Of a DNA stretch of 64,000 nt, positions 42,349 through 49,945 are shown in pieces. Position 1 is the first letter of the stretch; the number at the start of each line of letters is the position of its first letter. The notes beneath the pieces are model-generated. The model saw only the letters and a program-made list of their open reading frames with translations. It had not been told where the DNA came from and ran no database searches. The DNA lies in assembly GCA_025055115.1 (NCBI GenBank), contig JANWYJ010000075.1:1-64000 (forward strand). The letters are read 5' to 3'. The position numbers and the translations under genes are program-made. This DNA comes from Gemmata sp. (GTDB taxonomy: Bacteria; Planctomycetota; Planctomycetia; Gemmatales; Gemmataceae).

Positions 42349-44850
42349 ATGGGCCTATCCTTCGACTGTCGGCTTTTCCTGCGCCTTTTTAAGCTCTTCC
42401 GCCTTTTTAAGCTCTTCGTTGTCGGATCGCTGATCTTGACGACCGCCGACCGTTGCTTAGCCCAATCCCCCCGTGGTGCGCCGAAAGAATTGACCGTCTA
42501 CCCCTCCCAAGTGAACCTCCAAGGGCCTCGGGATGAGCAGCGGATCATCGTGGTTGGGGTGTGGAATGATGGGCGATCCTTCGACTTAACATCATCAGCA
42601 AAAATCACTTGCGACAATCCCAAAATTGCCACAGTCGAGAACGGCAGGGTGCTGCCGCGGGCTGATGGCCGCGCCACACTGACGATTGCCGCAGCGGGAG
42701 CGACGGCCCAGGTGCCCGTGGTGGTGGAGAAGGCCACTGCGGATATTCCCGTCGGTTTTTCCCGTGAAGTGGAACCGATTCTCACCAAAGCCGGGTGCAA
42801 CTCGGGGGGCTGCCACGGGGCGCAACATGGCCGCGGCGGCTTCCGGCTGTCGCTGTTCGCCTTCGACCCAGCCTTCGACTACTTCCAAATCGTGCAAAGC
42901 AACGAGGGCCGACGGGTCGTTTTGAGCGAACCAGAACGAAGTATCTTACTGGCCAAACCGGCCCTGATCATGGAACACGGGGGCGGGGAGAAGTTGCCAC
43001 TCAACAGCCGCGACTACCTCCGCATGCGGCAATGGCTCGAAGACGGCGCCCCGCCCCCCACGGCCAACGACCCCGTGGTGACGCAACTCGAGGTCTTCCC
43101 GCCCAAACGGATTATGACGCCCGGTGAGTCGCAACATCTGGCGGTGACCGCTGTTTGGTCGGATGGCCGCCGTGAAGATGTCACCGCGCTGGCCCAGTTC
43201 GATGCCCTCAACGAGGCTGTGGCCACCGTCACCTCACAAGGGCTGATCACGGCCAAAAACGCGGGGGAAACGCACATCATGGTGCGTTTCGGCGGGCAAG
43301 CCGCAGTCGCGCAAGTGACGCTACCGTTCGCCCGCATCGACAACTACCCCCAACTGCCGGCGAACAACTTCATCGATACCCTGCTGATCGCCAAGTGGAA
43401 AGACTTGGGCCTGACTCCTTCCCCCCTTTGCACCGACGAAGAATTCCTCCGGCGGCTGTATCTGGATGCGATCGGGACACTGCCTACACCCGAGGAAATC
43501 CGCCGGTTCGTGGCCGATCACGACGCGGCAAAACGCGAGCGAGCTATTGCGCAAGTTCTTGATAGACCAGAGTTTGTGGATTGGTGGGCCTTGAAATGGG
43601 GCGACTTGCTCCGCATCAACCGCACCGCGTTGGAAGAGAAAGGCATGTGGAGTTTCCACAACTGGGTGCGTTCCCAGATTCGCGACAACGTGCCCATCGA
43701 TCAGTTTGTCCGCGACATCATTACGGCTGAAGGCAGTACCTTCACCGAAGGTCCAGCCAACTTCTTCCGCATCGGCCGCAACTTGGAAGATTGGTCCGAA
43801 ACCGCGACACAACTGTTCCTTGGCATCCGCATTGGCTGTGCCAAGTGCCACCACCACCCCTTCGAGAAATGGAGCCAAGACGACTACTACGGGATGGCGG
43901 CGTTTTTTGCCCGTATCGGCACCAAGAATAGCCAAGAGTTCGGCATCTTTGGCCGGGAAACCGTGATTTTCGTACGCGAAACGGGGGAAGCCACCCATCC
44001 GCGGAAGCGCACTGTGGTTCGACCACGGCCCCTCGATGGCGATGCGACCATCAACTGGGACGATCCATTCGACCGACGCAAGAAATTGGCCGATTGGCTG
44101 ACCGCACCCACCAATCGCCTCTTTGCCCGCAATATCGCCAACCGGTTGTGGGGATACACGATGGGCCGCGGCTTGGTCGAACCCCTCGACGACATGCGGG
44201 CGACCAATCCGGCCAGCAATCCGGAGCTGCTCGACGGCCTGGCCGACGAATTGATCAAGTGCCGCTTTGATCTCAAACACATGCTCACAACCATTTTCCG
44301 CAGCCGGGCGTACCAACTGTCGCATCAAAGCGAACCGGGCAACAAAGCTGATGCCGCCAACGTTCACTTCACCCGGTACACCATCAAACGGCTGACCGCA
44401 GAACAACTGGCCGACGCTGTGGATTTCGTCACCGGCACCCGCGAAAAGTACACCGGCTTGCCACTGGGCACACGAGCGATTCAACTGCCCGATAGTGAAG
44501 TCCGTTCGTACTTCATGGACACCTTTGGCCGTCCGCCCCGGCAAGTTCTGTGCGAATGCGAACGCACCACCACCCCCAACATCGCCCAGGCGATGCATTT
44601 GCTCAACGGCGACTTCCTCAATAAGAAGATCGCCGACCCTAACGGCCGCATCGAACGCCTCATCACCGCCAAAACCCCCTTACCCCAGGCTGTTGAGGAG
44701 CTGTATCTGGCCACATGGGGCCGTCGACCCACCGACGACGAACAAAAGAAAGCGGAAGGCTGGGTCCGTTCCTCACCGAGCGTTCGTGAGGGGCTGCAGG
44801 ATTTGCTGTGGGTTCTCGTCAATAGCCGAGAGTTTTTATTCAATCGCTAA
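42349..44850 (+). CDS. DUF1549/DUF1553 protein with BIG2 domains and haem-like motifs
   Basis: 833 residues from the ATG at 42349 (an upstream ATG at 42310 is possible). The N-terminal signal segment carries a doubled RLFKLF. Two BIG2-like Ig domains are visible (TVYPSQVNLQGPRDEQRIIVVGVWNDGR; LEVFPPKRIMTPGESQHLAVTAVWSDGRREDVT). Between them lies a cytochrome-like motif GCNSGGCHG. DUF1549 (NFIDTLLIAKWKDLGLTPSPLCTDEEFLRRLYLDAIGTLPTPEEI...) includes IGCAKCHHHPFEKW, a CxxCH. DUF1553 follows (RKKLADWLTAPTNRLFARNIANRLWGYTMGRGLVEP...). Such proteins normally pair with DUF1501 sulfatase-like partners, absent here. Exported; possible haem binding; function unknown. Confidence 0.92.
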   Translation: MGLSFDCRLFLRLFKLFRLFKLFVVGSLILTTADRCLAQSPRGAPKELTVYPSQVNLQGPRDEQRIIVVGVWNDGRSFDLTSSAKITCDNPKIATVENGRVLPRADGRATLTIAAAGATAQVPVVVEKATADIPVGFSREVEPILTKAGCNSGGCHGAQHGRGGFRLSLFAFDPAFDYFQIVQSNEGRRVVLSEPERSILLAKPALIMEHGGGEKLPLNSRDYLRMRQWLEDGAPPPTANDPVVTQLEVFPPKRIMTPGESQHLAVTAVWSDGRREDVTALAQFDALNEAVATVTSQGLITAKNAGETHIMVRFGGQAAVAQVTLPFARIDNYPQLPANNFIDTLLIAKWKDLGLTPSPLCTDEEFLRRLYLDAIGTLPTPEEIRRFVADHDAAKRERAIAQVLDRPEFVDWWALKWGDLLRINRTALEEKGMWSFHNWVRSQIRDNVPIDQFVRDIITAEGSTFTEGPANFFRIGRNLEDWSETATQLFLGIRIGCAKCHHHPFEKWSQDDYYGMAAFFARIGTKNSQEFGIFGRETVIFVRETGEATHPRKRTVVRPRPLDGDATINWDDPFDRRKKLADWLTAPTNRLFARNIANRLWGYTMGRGLVEPLDDMRATNPASNPELLDGLADELIKCRFDLKHMLTTIFRSRAYQLSHQSEPGNKADAANVHFTRYTIKRLTAEQLADAVDFVTGTREKYTGLPLGTRAIQLPDSEVRSYFMDTFGRPPRQVLCECERTTTPNIAQAMHLLNGDFLNKKIADPNGRIERLITAKTPLPQAVEELYLATWGRRPTDDEQKKAEGWVRSSPSVREGLQDLLWVLVNSREFLFNR
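42382..42417 (+). repeat. 18-bp exact in-frame tandem in the signal peptide
   Basis: CGCCTTTTTAAGCTCTTC occurs twice back to back (42382-42399, 42400-42417), doubling RLFKLF in the DUF1549 protein's signal segment. Confidence 0.95.
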
Positions 44851-44883
44851 TTATTCAATCGCTAACAATTATTCAATCGCTCA
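44836..44883. repeat. Triple 15-bp repeat spanning the DUF1549 stop codon
   Basis: TTATTCAATCGCTAA (last four codons plus TAA) at 44836-44850 is repeated exactly at 44851-44865 and, with one change, at 44869-44883. Confidence 0.95.
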
Positions 44884-45026
44884 CGGGGATTTGCCCCTCG
44901 CGCTGTCCTGAATGGTTGCCGCCAGGACGCCGCTGTTGGCCGGCCCGGGCGACTGAACGTTGCTGCTCGGACACGGTGGCTCACTGTGGCCGCAAGGGCA
45001 GCTTCATCGCGAAAATAACGTTTGTT

Positions 45027-45062
45027 CAATACTTAACTTACGTACCAATACTGAACTTACGT
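45027..45062. repeat. 17-bp repeat spanning the adenosyltransferase stop codon
   Basis: CAATACTGAACTTACGT at 45046-45062 includes the stop (TTA on plus, 45057-45059) and recurs at 45027-45043 with one mismatch. Confidence 0.9.
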
Positions 45063-45635
45063 CGAGACGCGGTGTGCTCCGGGCGTCCACAGTACATCTG
45101 CGGTGCCGTTATGATTGGCGATGCGGGCCAAGACGAACAGGAAATCGCTCAGCCGGTTCAAATAAATCAGCACATGCGGATTCACCTTCTCGCTGTGCAT
45201 CAACGTGACCACGGCCCGTTCCGCCCGCCGACAAACCGTACGCGCCAAGTGCAACCATGCCGAGGCCGGAGTTCCTCCTGGTAAAATGAAGCTGCGCAAC
45301 GGCTCGAGCTTCTCATTGAGCCGGTCGATGGCCTTCTCCAAACGTTCGTATTGTGCCGCCACGATGCGGAGAACGTGGCCCTCACCTTCATTCTCCGGGG
45401 GGGGAACGCACAAATCGGCCCCCACATCGAAAAGATCGTTTTGAATCACCCGCAGAAGTTCGGCTTCCGGGCAATCCGGGCAATAGGCTAGCAACAACCC
45501 CAACGTGGAATTCAATTCATCCACTTCCCCATAAGCAGTCACCCGGGGCGAATCCTTGCGGACCCGGGTACCATCACCCAGACCGGTTTCACCACCATCG
45601 CCCGATTTCGTGTAGATGCGCGACAGAAAGACCAT
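45057..45635 (-). CDS. Cob(I)alamin adenosyltransferase, PduO type
   Basis: 192 residues from ATG at 45635; the in-frame extension to 45716 is not family-like. PduO-type enzymes transfer adenosyl from ATP to cob(I)alamin, giving coenzyme B12. Visible are the ATP-binding start RIYTKSGDGGETGLGDGTRVRKD, the central AYGEVDELNSTLGLLLAY and helix-bundle segments FDVGADLCVPP and ILPGGTPASAWLHLARTVCRRAERAVVTL, and the end YLNRLSDFLFVLARIANH. It lies alone, with no cobalamin riboswitch or other B12 gene nearby. Confidence 0.95.
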   Translation of the reverse strand: MVFLSRIYTKSGDGGETGLGDGTRVRKDSPRVTAYGEVDELNSTLGLLLAYCPDCPEAELLRVIQNDLFDVGADLCVPPPENEGEGHVLRIVAAQYERLEKAIDRLNEKLEPLRSFILPGGTPASAWLHLARTVCRRAERAVVTLMHSEKVNPHVLIYLNRLSDFLFVLARIANHNGTADVLWTPGAHRVST

Positions 45636-45896
45636 AACCGTGCCTTCGTTATCAGGAGTTTCGGCGAACTCATCATCCCACAGCCGGTTGTAACCGCCAG
45701 CCGTGGTCGTGAGCAACGCGATTTGCCCCTACCGGCGAAGCGATTTCCCCCGCGACCAGTGAACCGTCAGCGTCTGCCGAGGGCCAACGGCGGTTCACCA
45801 CCGGCTGCAACTTCCCATTTTCGGCTAAACCCCTTCCATCCGGGATTCCGATACATCCGATACACAGCATCAAACCGTTAGGCACGGAGGGATGGT

Positions 45897-46463
45897 ATGT
45901 CGTGGATTCGTCGCAAATGGTGGCTGGTGGCACTGGCCCTCGTGCCGGTGGTCAACATCGGTTGTAACCCCTTCACGCTTGGCCTGCTCACCCCTATTCC
46001 GGTTCAGCCGTGGGTTGCGGAGCGAATGGAAGAGAAGTACAACCATCATAAAGACGGCAAAGTACCGATCATGCCGCCTATTCGCGACGGTTTTCCCCCT
46101 CCCATCTGCGAAGACCCACCCAGCGATGCAGAAGTGCTGCGCGCCATGCCACGTGTGCCCCGGGGCGTACCCTACGTCTACGAAGTTTTCCGCGACGACA
46201 TCGTGATCGTGAAGAACCGCTTGGTCGATAAGATTGACCCGCCGCGCTTTTTCCCCTTGGTTGGCCCGGCCCAACTGCACCACTGCCACTGGGAATGCGT
46301 GGTTTACTACACCGAACTGATTCAATCGGATTACCCGTTCCCGGTGTATATCAAACGGCCGCGGGTTCAAGTCATCTACATCGACAAGGACCACCTGCAC
46401 TTGTATGTCGGCGACAATCCCGACATGCAGCGACAAGTAACCCAAGACCTCACACGCTACTAG
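45897..46463 (+). CDS. Exported lipoprotein-like protein of unknown function
   Basis: 188 residues. The N-terminus is a signal with a cysteine at C23 (LVALALVPVVNIGC), so lipid attachment is plausible, although the -3 position is atypical. The mature part contains VPYVYEVFRDDIVIVKNRLVDKIDPPRFFPLVGPAQLHHCHWECVVYYTE and VQVIYIDKDHLHLYVGD, alternating strands and prolines without known motifs. I do not recognise the family; similar short exported proteins are common in planctomycetes. It ends at TAG 46461-46463, in a region where the gene end is partly copied (46459-46510). Confidence 0.7.
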   Translation: MSWIRRKWWLVALALVPVVNIGCNPFTLGLLTPIPVQPWVAERMEEKYNHHKDGKVPIMPPIRDGFPPPICEDPPSDAEVLRAMPRVPRGVPYVYEVFRDDIVIVKNRLVDKIDPPRFFPLVGPAQLHHCHWECVVYYTELIQSDYPFPVYIKRPRVQVIYIDKDHLHLYVGDNPDMQRQVTQDLTRY

Positions 46464-46510
46464 GAGTGACTCACGCGACTGGGAGTGACTCAAGACTTCA
46501 CGCGCTAAGG
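46443..46510. repeat. Copy of the lipoprotein gene 3' end
   Basis: CAAGACCTCACACGCTACTAGG (46443-46464) has an imperfect copy CAAGACTTCACGCGCTAAGG at 46491-46510, again ending in a stop-like TAA. Between them ACTAGGAGTGACTCA is tandemly repeated as ACTGGGAGTGACTCA. Confidence 0.8.
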
Positions 46511-46621
46511 GGAGAAATGAGTACCAAGTGCTGCTCAGCTAGCCTTCAGGGGGCTGTGAACCACCGTGGGGGTGGATGGAAAAGCCAACGGGCCAACGGA
46601 TAGATATGGCCTCGTCTCGGG

Positions 46622-46711
46622 GAAGTCGAAACTTCTGCTTGTGAAACCCCTCCGTCGCCTGAAGGCGACTGCCGCACCCGGTTCCGTCAGGAGCCTGGGT
46701 GCGGGCTTTTT
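46622..46711 (+). terminator. Row of hairpins ending in an intrinsic terminator
   Basis: GAAGT-CGAA-ACTTC (46622-46635), GTCGCC-TGAA-GGCGAC (46654-46669) and CCGCACCC-N17-GGGTGCGG (46672-46704) followed by CTTTTT. The last is a good intrinsic terminator on the plus strand. The first two have stable tetraloops. This could be the 3' end of a small RNA starting after 46510, or the lipoprotein mRNA tail; no known family recognised. Confidence 0.6.
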
Positions 46712-46721
46712 GGGGGTATTT

Positions 46722-46916
46722 CTTCCATCAGGTTGGCATTGGGGGTTACCTCTTCCAAGTTGGCATTGGGAGTTATTACTTCCATCAGGTTGGTATCGAG
46801 TGTTTGCTCCTTCCCCTGCAAGCCCGGGCGCGAGTGTAGGGGATCCGTCATCCAACACCTGTAGGGGGATACGTCATCCAACACCAAGCGTTGGGGGATA
46901 TGTCGTCCCTGACACC
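46722..46916. repeat. Two triple tandem arrays
   Basis: CTTCCATCAGGTTGGCATTGGG starts units at 46722, 46752 and 46779 (27-30 bases apart). GTAGGGGGATACGTCATCCAACACC-like units start at 46836, 46861 and 46890. Otherwise 46712-47148 holds no convincing gene; a 34-codon frame at 47013-47117 is unsupported. Confidence 0.88.
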
Positions 46917-47148
46917 GCGGTAGAAAAGGAACACCTCAGCCGCGTCGGCGTACAGATGTTGAACACCTCGGTACGCGGGTCTTCATCACCGCATTTCCGG
47001 AAGCTCATCGTGATGGAAGGCCGTACAAAGTTTGAACAGCTCTTCACCGCTGAGGTGCAGCCGCTGGTGGATTTCGGAGCTACCACTCTGGAGCTGGAAT
47101 CACTACAATGTCGATAAAAAATGTCATAATATCTGCCGTCGAGGGAGG

Positions 47149-47883
47149 ATGGCCTTTGTGAGACCGGCTTCGTTGGACGAGATTCGCGCGGCGAATGAGC
47201 GTTTCCAATTGGCCTCACCGCAAGAAATTTTGCAATGGGGCGTGGAACGGTTTTTCCCTCGCTTACTGATGGCGACGGCCTTTGGGGCGGAAGGCTGCTG
47301 CATCATTCATATGCTGTCGGAAATTCAACCGGCGACCAAGATTATCAATCTCGAAACCGGGTATCAGTTCCCCGAAACGCTTGAACTCCGCGAGCGGATC
47401 AAAGCTCGTTACGGTATCGAGGTGGAGTACATCTACCCCGAAACGACCGTGGCTGAATACGAAGCGGAACATGGGGGGCCGCTGCATGTGTTGCGGCCTG
47501 ATCAATGCTGCTACGACCGCAAGGTTCTCCCCCTTCGCCGGGCGTTGCAACGCTTGGCCCCGTTGGCGTGGATTTCGGCCATTCGGAAAGATCAAACGGC
47601 CGAGCGGCAAAAAGCCGATGTGGTGCAATGGGATCAGAAATTCCAATTGGTGAAACTCAATCCGCTATTAAATTGGACTAAGAAAGACGTTTGGGCGTTT
47701 ATCCATCGCTACAACATTCCCTACAACCCCTTGCACGATCAGAACTACCCGAGTATCGGTTGTTGGCCCTGCACCCGGCCGGTGGCCCCCGGCGAGGACG
47801 ACCGTGCGGGTCGTTGGGCCGGAAAAGTGAAGAAAGAATGTGGACTTCATGTAGTGGAAGTTAAAGACGGGGAAGGTATCTAG
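47149..47883 (+). CDS. cysH: Phosphoadenylyl-/adenylyl-sulfate reductase
   Basis: 244 residues from ATG 47149 (GAGGGAGG runs into it); a GTG at 47158 has better spacing and is an alternative. CysH reduces APS or PAPS to sulfite. The PP-loop fold shows LLMATAFGAEGCCIIHMLSEI and the substrate segment LETGYQFPETLELRERI. Two cysteine pairs, DQCCYDRKV and GCWPCTRPV, are the CC...CxxC ligands of a 4Fe-4S cluster, which indicates the APS-using type. It precedes the Rrf2 regulator and sat. Confidence 0.95.
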   Translation: MAFVRPASLDEIRAANERFQLASPQEILQWGVERFFPRLLMATAFGAEGCCIIHMLSEIQPATKIINLETGYQFPETLELRERIKARYGIEVEYIYPETTVAEYEAEHGGPLHVLRPDQCCYDRKVLPLRRALQRLAPLAWISAIRKDQTAERQKADVVQWDQKFQLVKLNPLLNWTKKDVWAFIHRYNIPYNPLHDQNYPSIGCWPCTRPVAPGEDDRAGRWAGKVKKECGLHVVEVKDGEGI

Positions 47884-47952
47884 CCGCTGCTCCGTTGCCT
47901 GCTCGGCCTGACGGGAGAGCGGATCGACGGCATCCCCGGAAACGGATGAACC

Positions 47953-48402
47953 ATGTTATTCTCCGCACGCGCTGAATATGCCTGTTTAGCCATGCTGGAG
48001 CTGGCCGCTCAGTATGGGAATCCGCATCCGGTGCGGCTGAGCGAAATTGCCAGCAAACATGGGATCACGTCACCGCGATTTTTGGTGCAAATACTCATTC
48101 AGCTGAACAAAGCCGGATTGGTGACCAGTACCCGCGGCGCTGCGGGGGGGTACCATCTGGCCAAAAAACCCACTGATATTACCCTCGCTGATGTGGTGGC
48201 CGCGGTGGAAGGGTTGGAACCCCCCACGGCCCGGGTGAAAAAACGTCGCCCCGCCTCACCTTTGGCCGGAGCTTTGCAGGATGTGTGGGATCGGATTCGC
48301 GAAGCCTATGATGAGTTTCTGCGGACCCAACAGACGATCTTGCAGGAAACAACGTTGGCTCAACTCGTCGAAGCGGGCCAACCTCCCCAGTATGTCATTT
48401 GA
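47953..48402 (+). CDS. Rrf2-family transcriptional regulator
   Basis: 149 residues with the Rrf2 winged helix: MLFSARAEYACLAMLELAAQY, IRLSEIA-like VRLSEIASKHGITSPRFLVQILIQLNKAGLVTSTRGAAGGYHLAKKPTDITLADVVAAVEG. The only cysteine is C11; the three cysteines that hold Fe-S in IscR/NsrR are absent, so this resembles CymR, the cysteine-metabolism regulator, rather than an Fe-S sensor. Lying between cysH and sat it is very likely the regulator of sulfate assimilation here. A GATGCG-N12-CGCATC repeat at 48409-48432, just before sat, is a possible but unproven operator. Confidence 0.93.
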   Translation: MLFSARAEYACLAMLELAAQYGNPHPVRLSEIASKHGITSPRFLVQILIQLNKAGLVTSTRGAAGGYHLAKKPTDITLADVVAAVEGLEPPTARVKKRRPASPLAGALQDVWDRIREAYDEFLRTQQTILQETTLAQLVEAGQPPQYVI

Positions 48403-48481
48403 CCTTCGGATGCGGCCTGGGTTCATCGCATCGTGAAGAGGTTGTTCGTCTCTTTCCCTGATTCCCATAGCCAGAGATTCC

Positions 48482-49723
48482 ATGCCAGACCTGATCCCCC
48501 CCCACGGTGGCCTCACGGAGCCTATCAACCGTACAGTGGCGATGCTCGACCCTCTCTCGAGCGATCAGATTCCGGTTTCCGATGCCGATTTGTCGACACT
48601 TTATCGGATCGCCGACGGCGGGCTTTCGCCCCTGACCGGCCCGATGATCCGAGAAGAATACGACCGGGTTTTGGACGAGGAAGTGATCATCCGCAACGGG
48701 AAAAAATACGCCTGGACGATTCCCTTAGCCTTTCCGGTAGACGAGTTCAAAGCCCGGCACCTGCACATCGGCACCAAACACCCCCTGACCAACGAACGGG
48801 GCGAGGTTGTCGGGATGATAGAAGTTCACGATGTGTATCCGTGGGATAAAAAGAAGTATAACGCCAGTGTTTATGGCACGACACGCGAGGACCATCCGGG
48901 AGCGCGTATTGCCAACAACGATCCGCGGACGTGGCTTGTGGGAGGCGAGGTATGGGTGCTTCCGCAACCGAAACATCCGGAATATGGCGATTTGGTGTTA
49001 ACACCACGGGAAACGCGAGCTTTGTTTGCCCAGCGTGGTTTTCAGCGTGTGGTGGCGTTTCAAACCCGCAATGCCTTGCATCGTGCTCACGAATACGCGC
49101 TGGTCGTGGGGCTGGAACGCTTAACCCGCGCAGGTTACTACGCCGGCGCGGTTCTCAATCCCTTGGTAGGTGAGACGAAAAGCGACGATGTCGATGCCGC
49201 GACGCGGATGAAAACCTACCGTGCCCTCATCGACAGTGGTGCTTTAGGCCAGGGCGACATCGACGAGGAATTGTGGAAAAAGGTTGGTCGCCGTTTCATC
49301 GATCACGTTCTGCTGATCGCTCTGGACATCAAAATGTTCTACGCCGGGCCGAAAGAGGCGGTGATGCATGCCATCTACCGGCAGAATTTCGGCTTCACCG
49401 ACATCATCATCGGCCGCAAACATGCCGATGCCCCTTACGACGACAAAACCGACATCTGGGACGCTCTCGCGGCACAACGCAAATTCGATGAATTGCGTGG
49501 GGAGTTACTCATCCAACCGCTGAAAGTCGGTTTTGCGGCGTATTATGCTGAACTAGGTCGCGTGGGTTTGGTCGAGGACTATGCTTCCAAAGGGTGGAAG
49601 CCGGTGAACATCAGTGGCACGGAATTGCGGGAGAAGCTCCGCCGCGGTGAACTGCCCGATCCGGGGATCATGCGACCGGAAACAGCCCGTGTTCTCATCG
49701 AGAAGTACCAAGCGACCCGATAA
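48482..49723 (+). CDS. sat: Sulfate adenylyltransferase (ATP sulfurylase)
   Basis: 413 residues of the homodimeric bacterial Sat type, which makes APS from sulfate and ATP. Visible: [24 protein letters not shown]-like start, [17 protein letters not shown] (family QTRNPxHxxH with A for P; the two histidines remain), [51 protein letters not shown] and the C-terminal [21 protein letters not shown]. The N-terminal start ATG 48482 gives [10 protein letters not shown], common in this family. The 3' end including the stop is partly copied 72 bases on. APS kinase is not adjacent, consistent with an APS-type CysH. Confidence 0.95.
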   Translation: MPDLIPPHGGLTEPINRTVAMLDPLSSDQIPVSDADLSTLYRIADGGLSPLTGPMIREEYDRVLDEEVIIRNGKKYAWTIPLAFPVDEFKARHLHIGTKHPLTNERGEVVGMIEVHDVYPWDKKKYNASVYGTTREDHPGARIANNDPRTWLVGGEVWVLPQPKHPEYGDLVLTPRETRALFAQRGFQRVVAFQTRNALHRAHEYALVVGLERLTRAGYYAGAVLNPLVGETKSDDVDAATRMKTYRALIDSGALGQGDIDEELWKKVGRRFIDHVLLIALDIKMFYAGPKEAVMHAIYRQNFGFTDIIIGRKHADAPYDDKTDIWDALAAQRKFDELRGELLIQPLKVGFAAYYAELGRVGLVEDYASKGWKPVNISGTELREKLRRGELPDPGIMRPETARVLIEKYQATR

Positions 49724-49811
49724 GTGAAGATAGCACAACCGGGCCATCTCGGCGTTCTGCCGGGATTGGCCCCTGTTGTTGTCGCGACCCGGCCCGTGAA
49801 GATAGCGCAAC
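49712..49811. repeat. 28-bp partial copy of the sat 3' end, offset 72
   Basis: GCGACCCGATAAGTGAAGATAGCACAAC (49712-49739, containing the stop) recurs at 49784-49811 as GCGACCCGGCCCGTGAAGAT then AGCGCAAC; 23 of 28 identical, the stop itself altered. Confidence 0.88.
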
Positions 49812-49945
49812 GGGGGAATCCTGGCGATGCGTTCGGCTCGCCTCAACTACCGTGGGCGAAAATGGTGTGAAGTTTCGTCCGCAAAAAGACGATAAGCCCG
49901 CACCGGCGAAAAGTTCCATACGTTCGCGGGTGCGGGTGAGGCGTT

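Noticed and set aside
43321-44598. 425-codon minus-strand frame opposite the DUF1549 gene
   Set aside because: Shadow frame; the plus-strand protein has clear DUF1549/DUF1553 motifs.
46511-46711. Hammerhead ribozyme or SAM riboswitch
   Set aside because: A GTCGAAAC string suggested a hammerhead core, but no CTGATGA partner exists nearby. SAM-type core motifs were not found.
47013-47117. 34-codon frame just before cysH (MEGRTKFEQLF...)
   Set aside because: The start lacks a convincing ribosome binding site, and the frame is the tail of a longer reading through repeats. It could be real only if conserved elsewhere.
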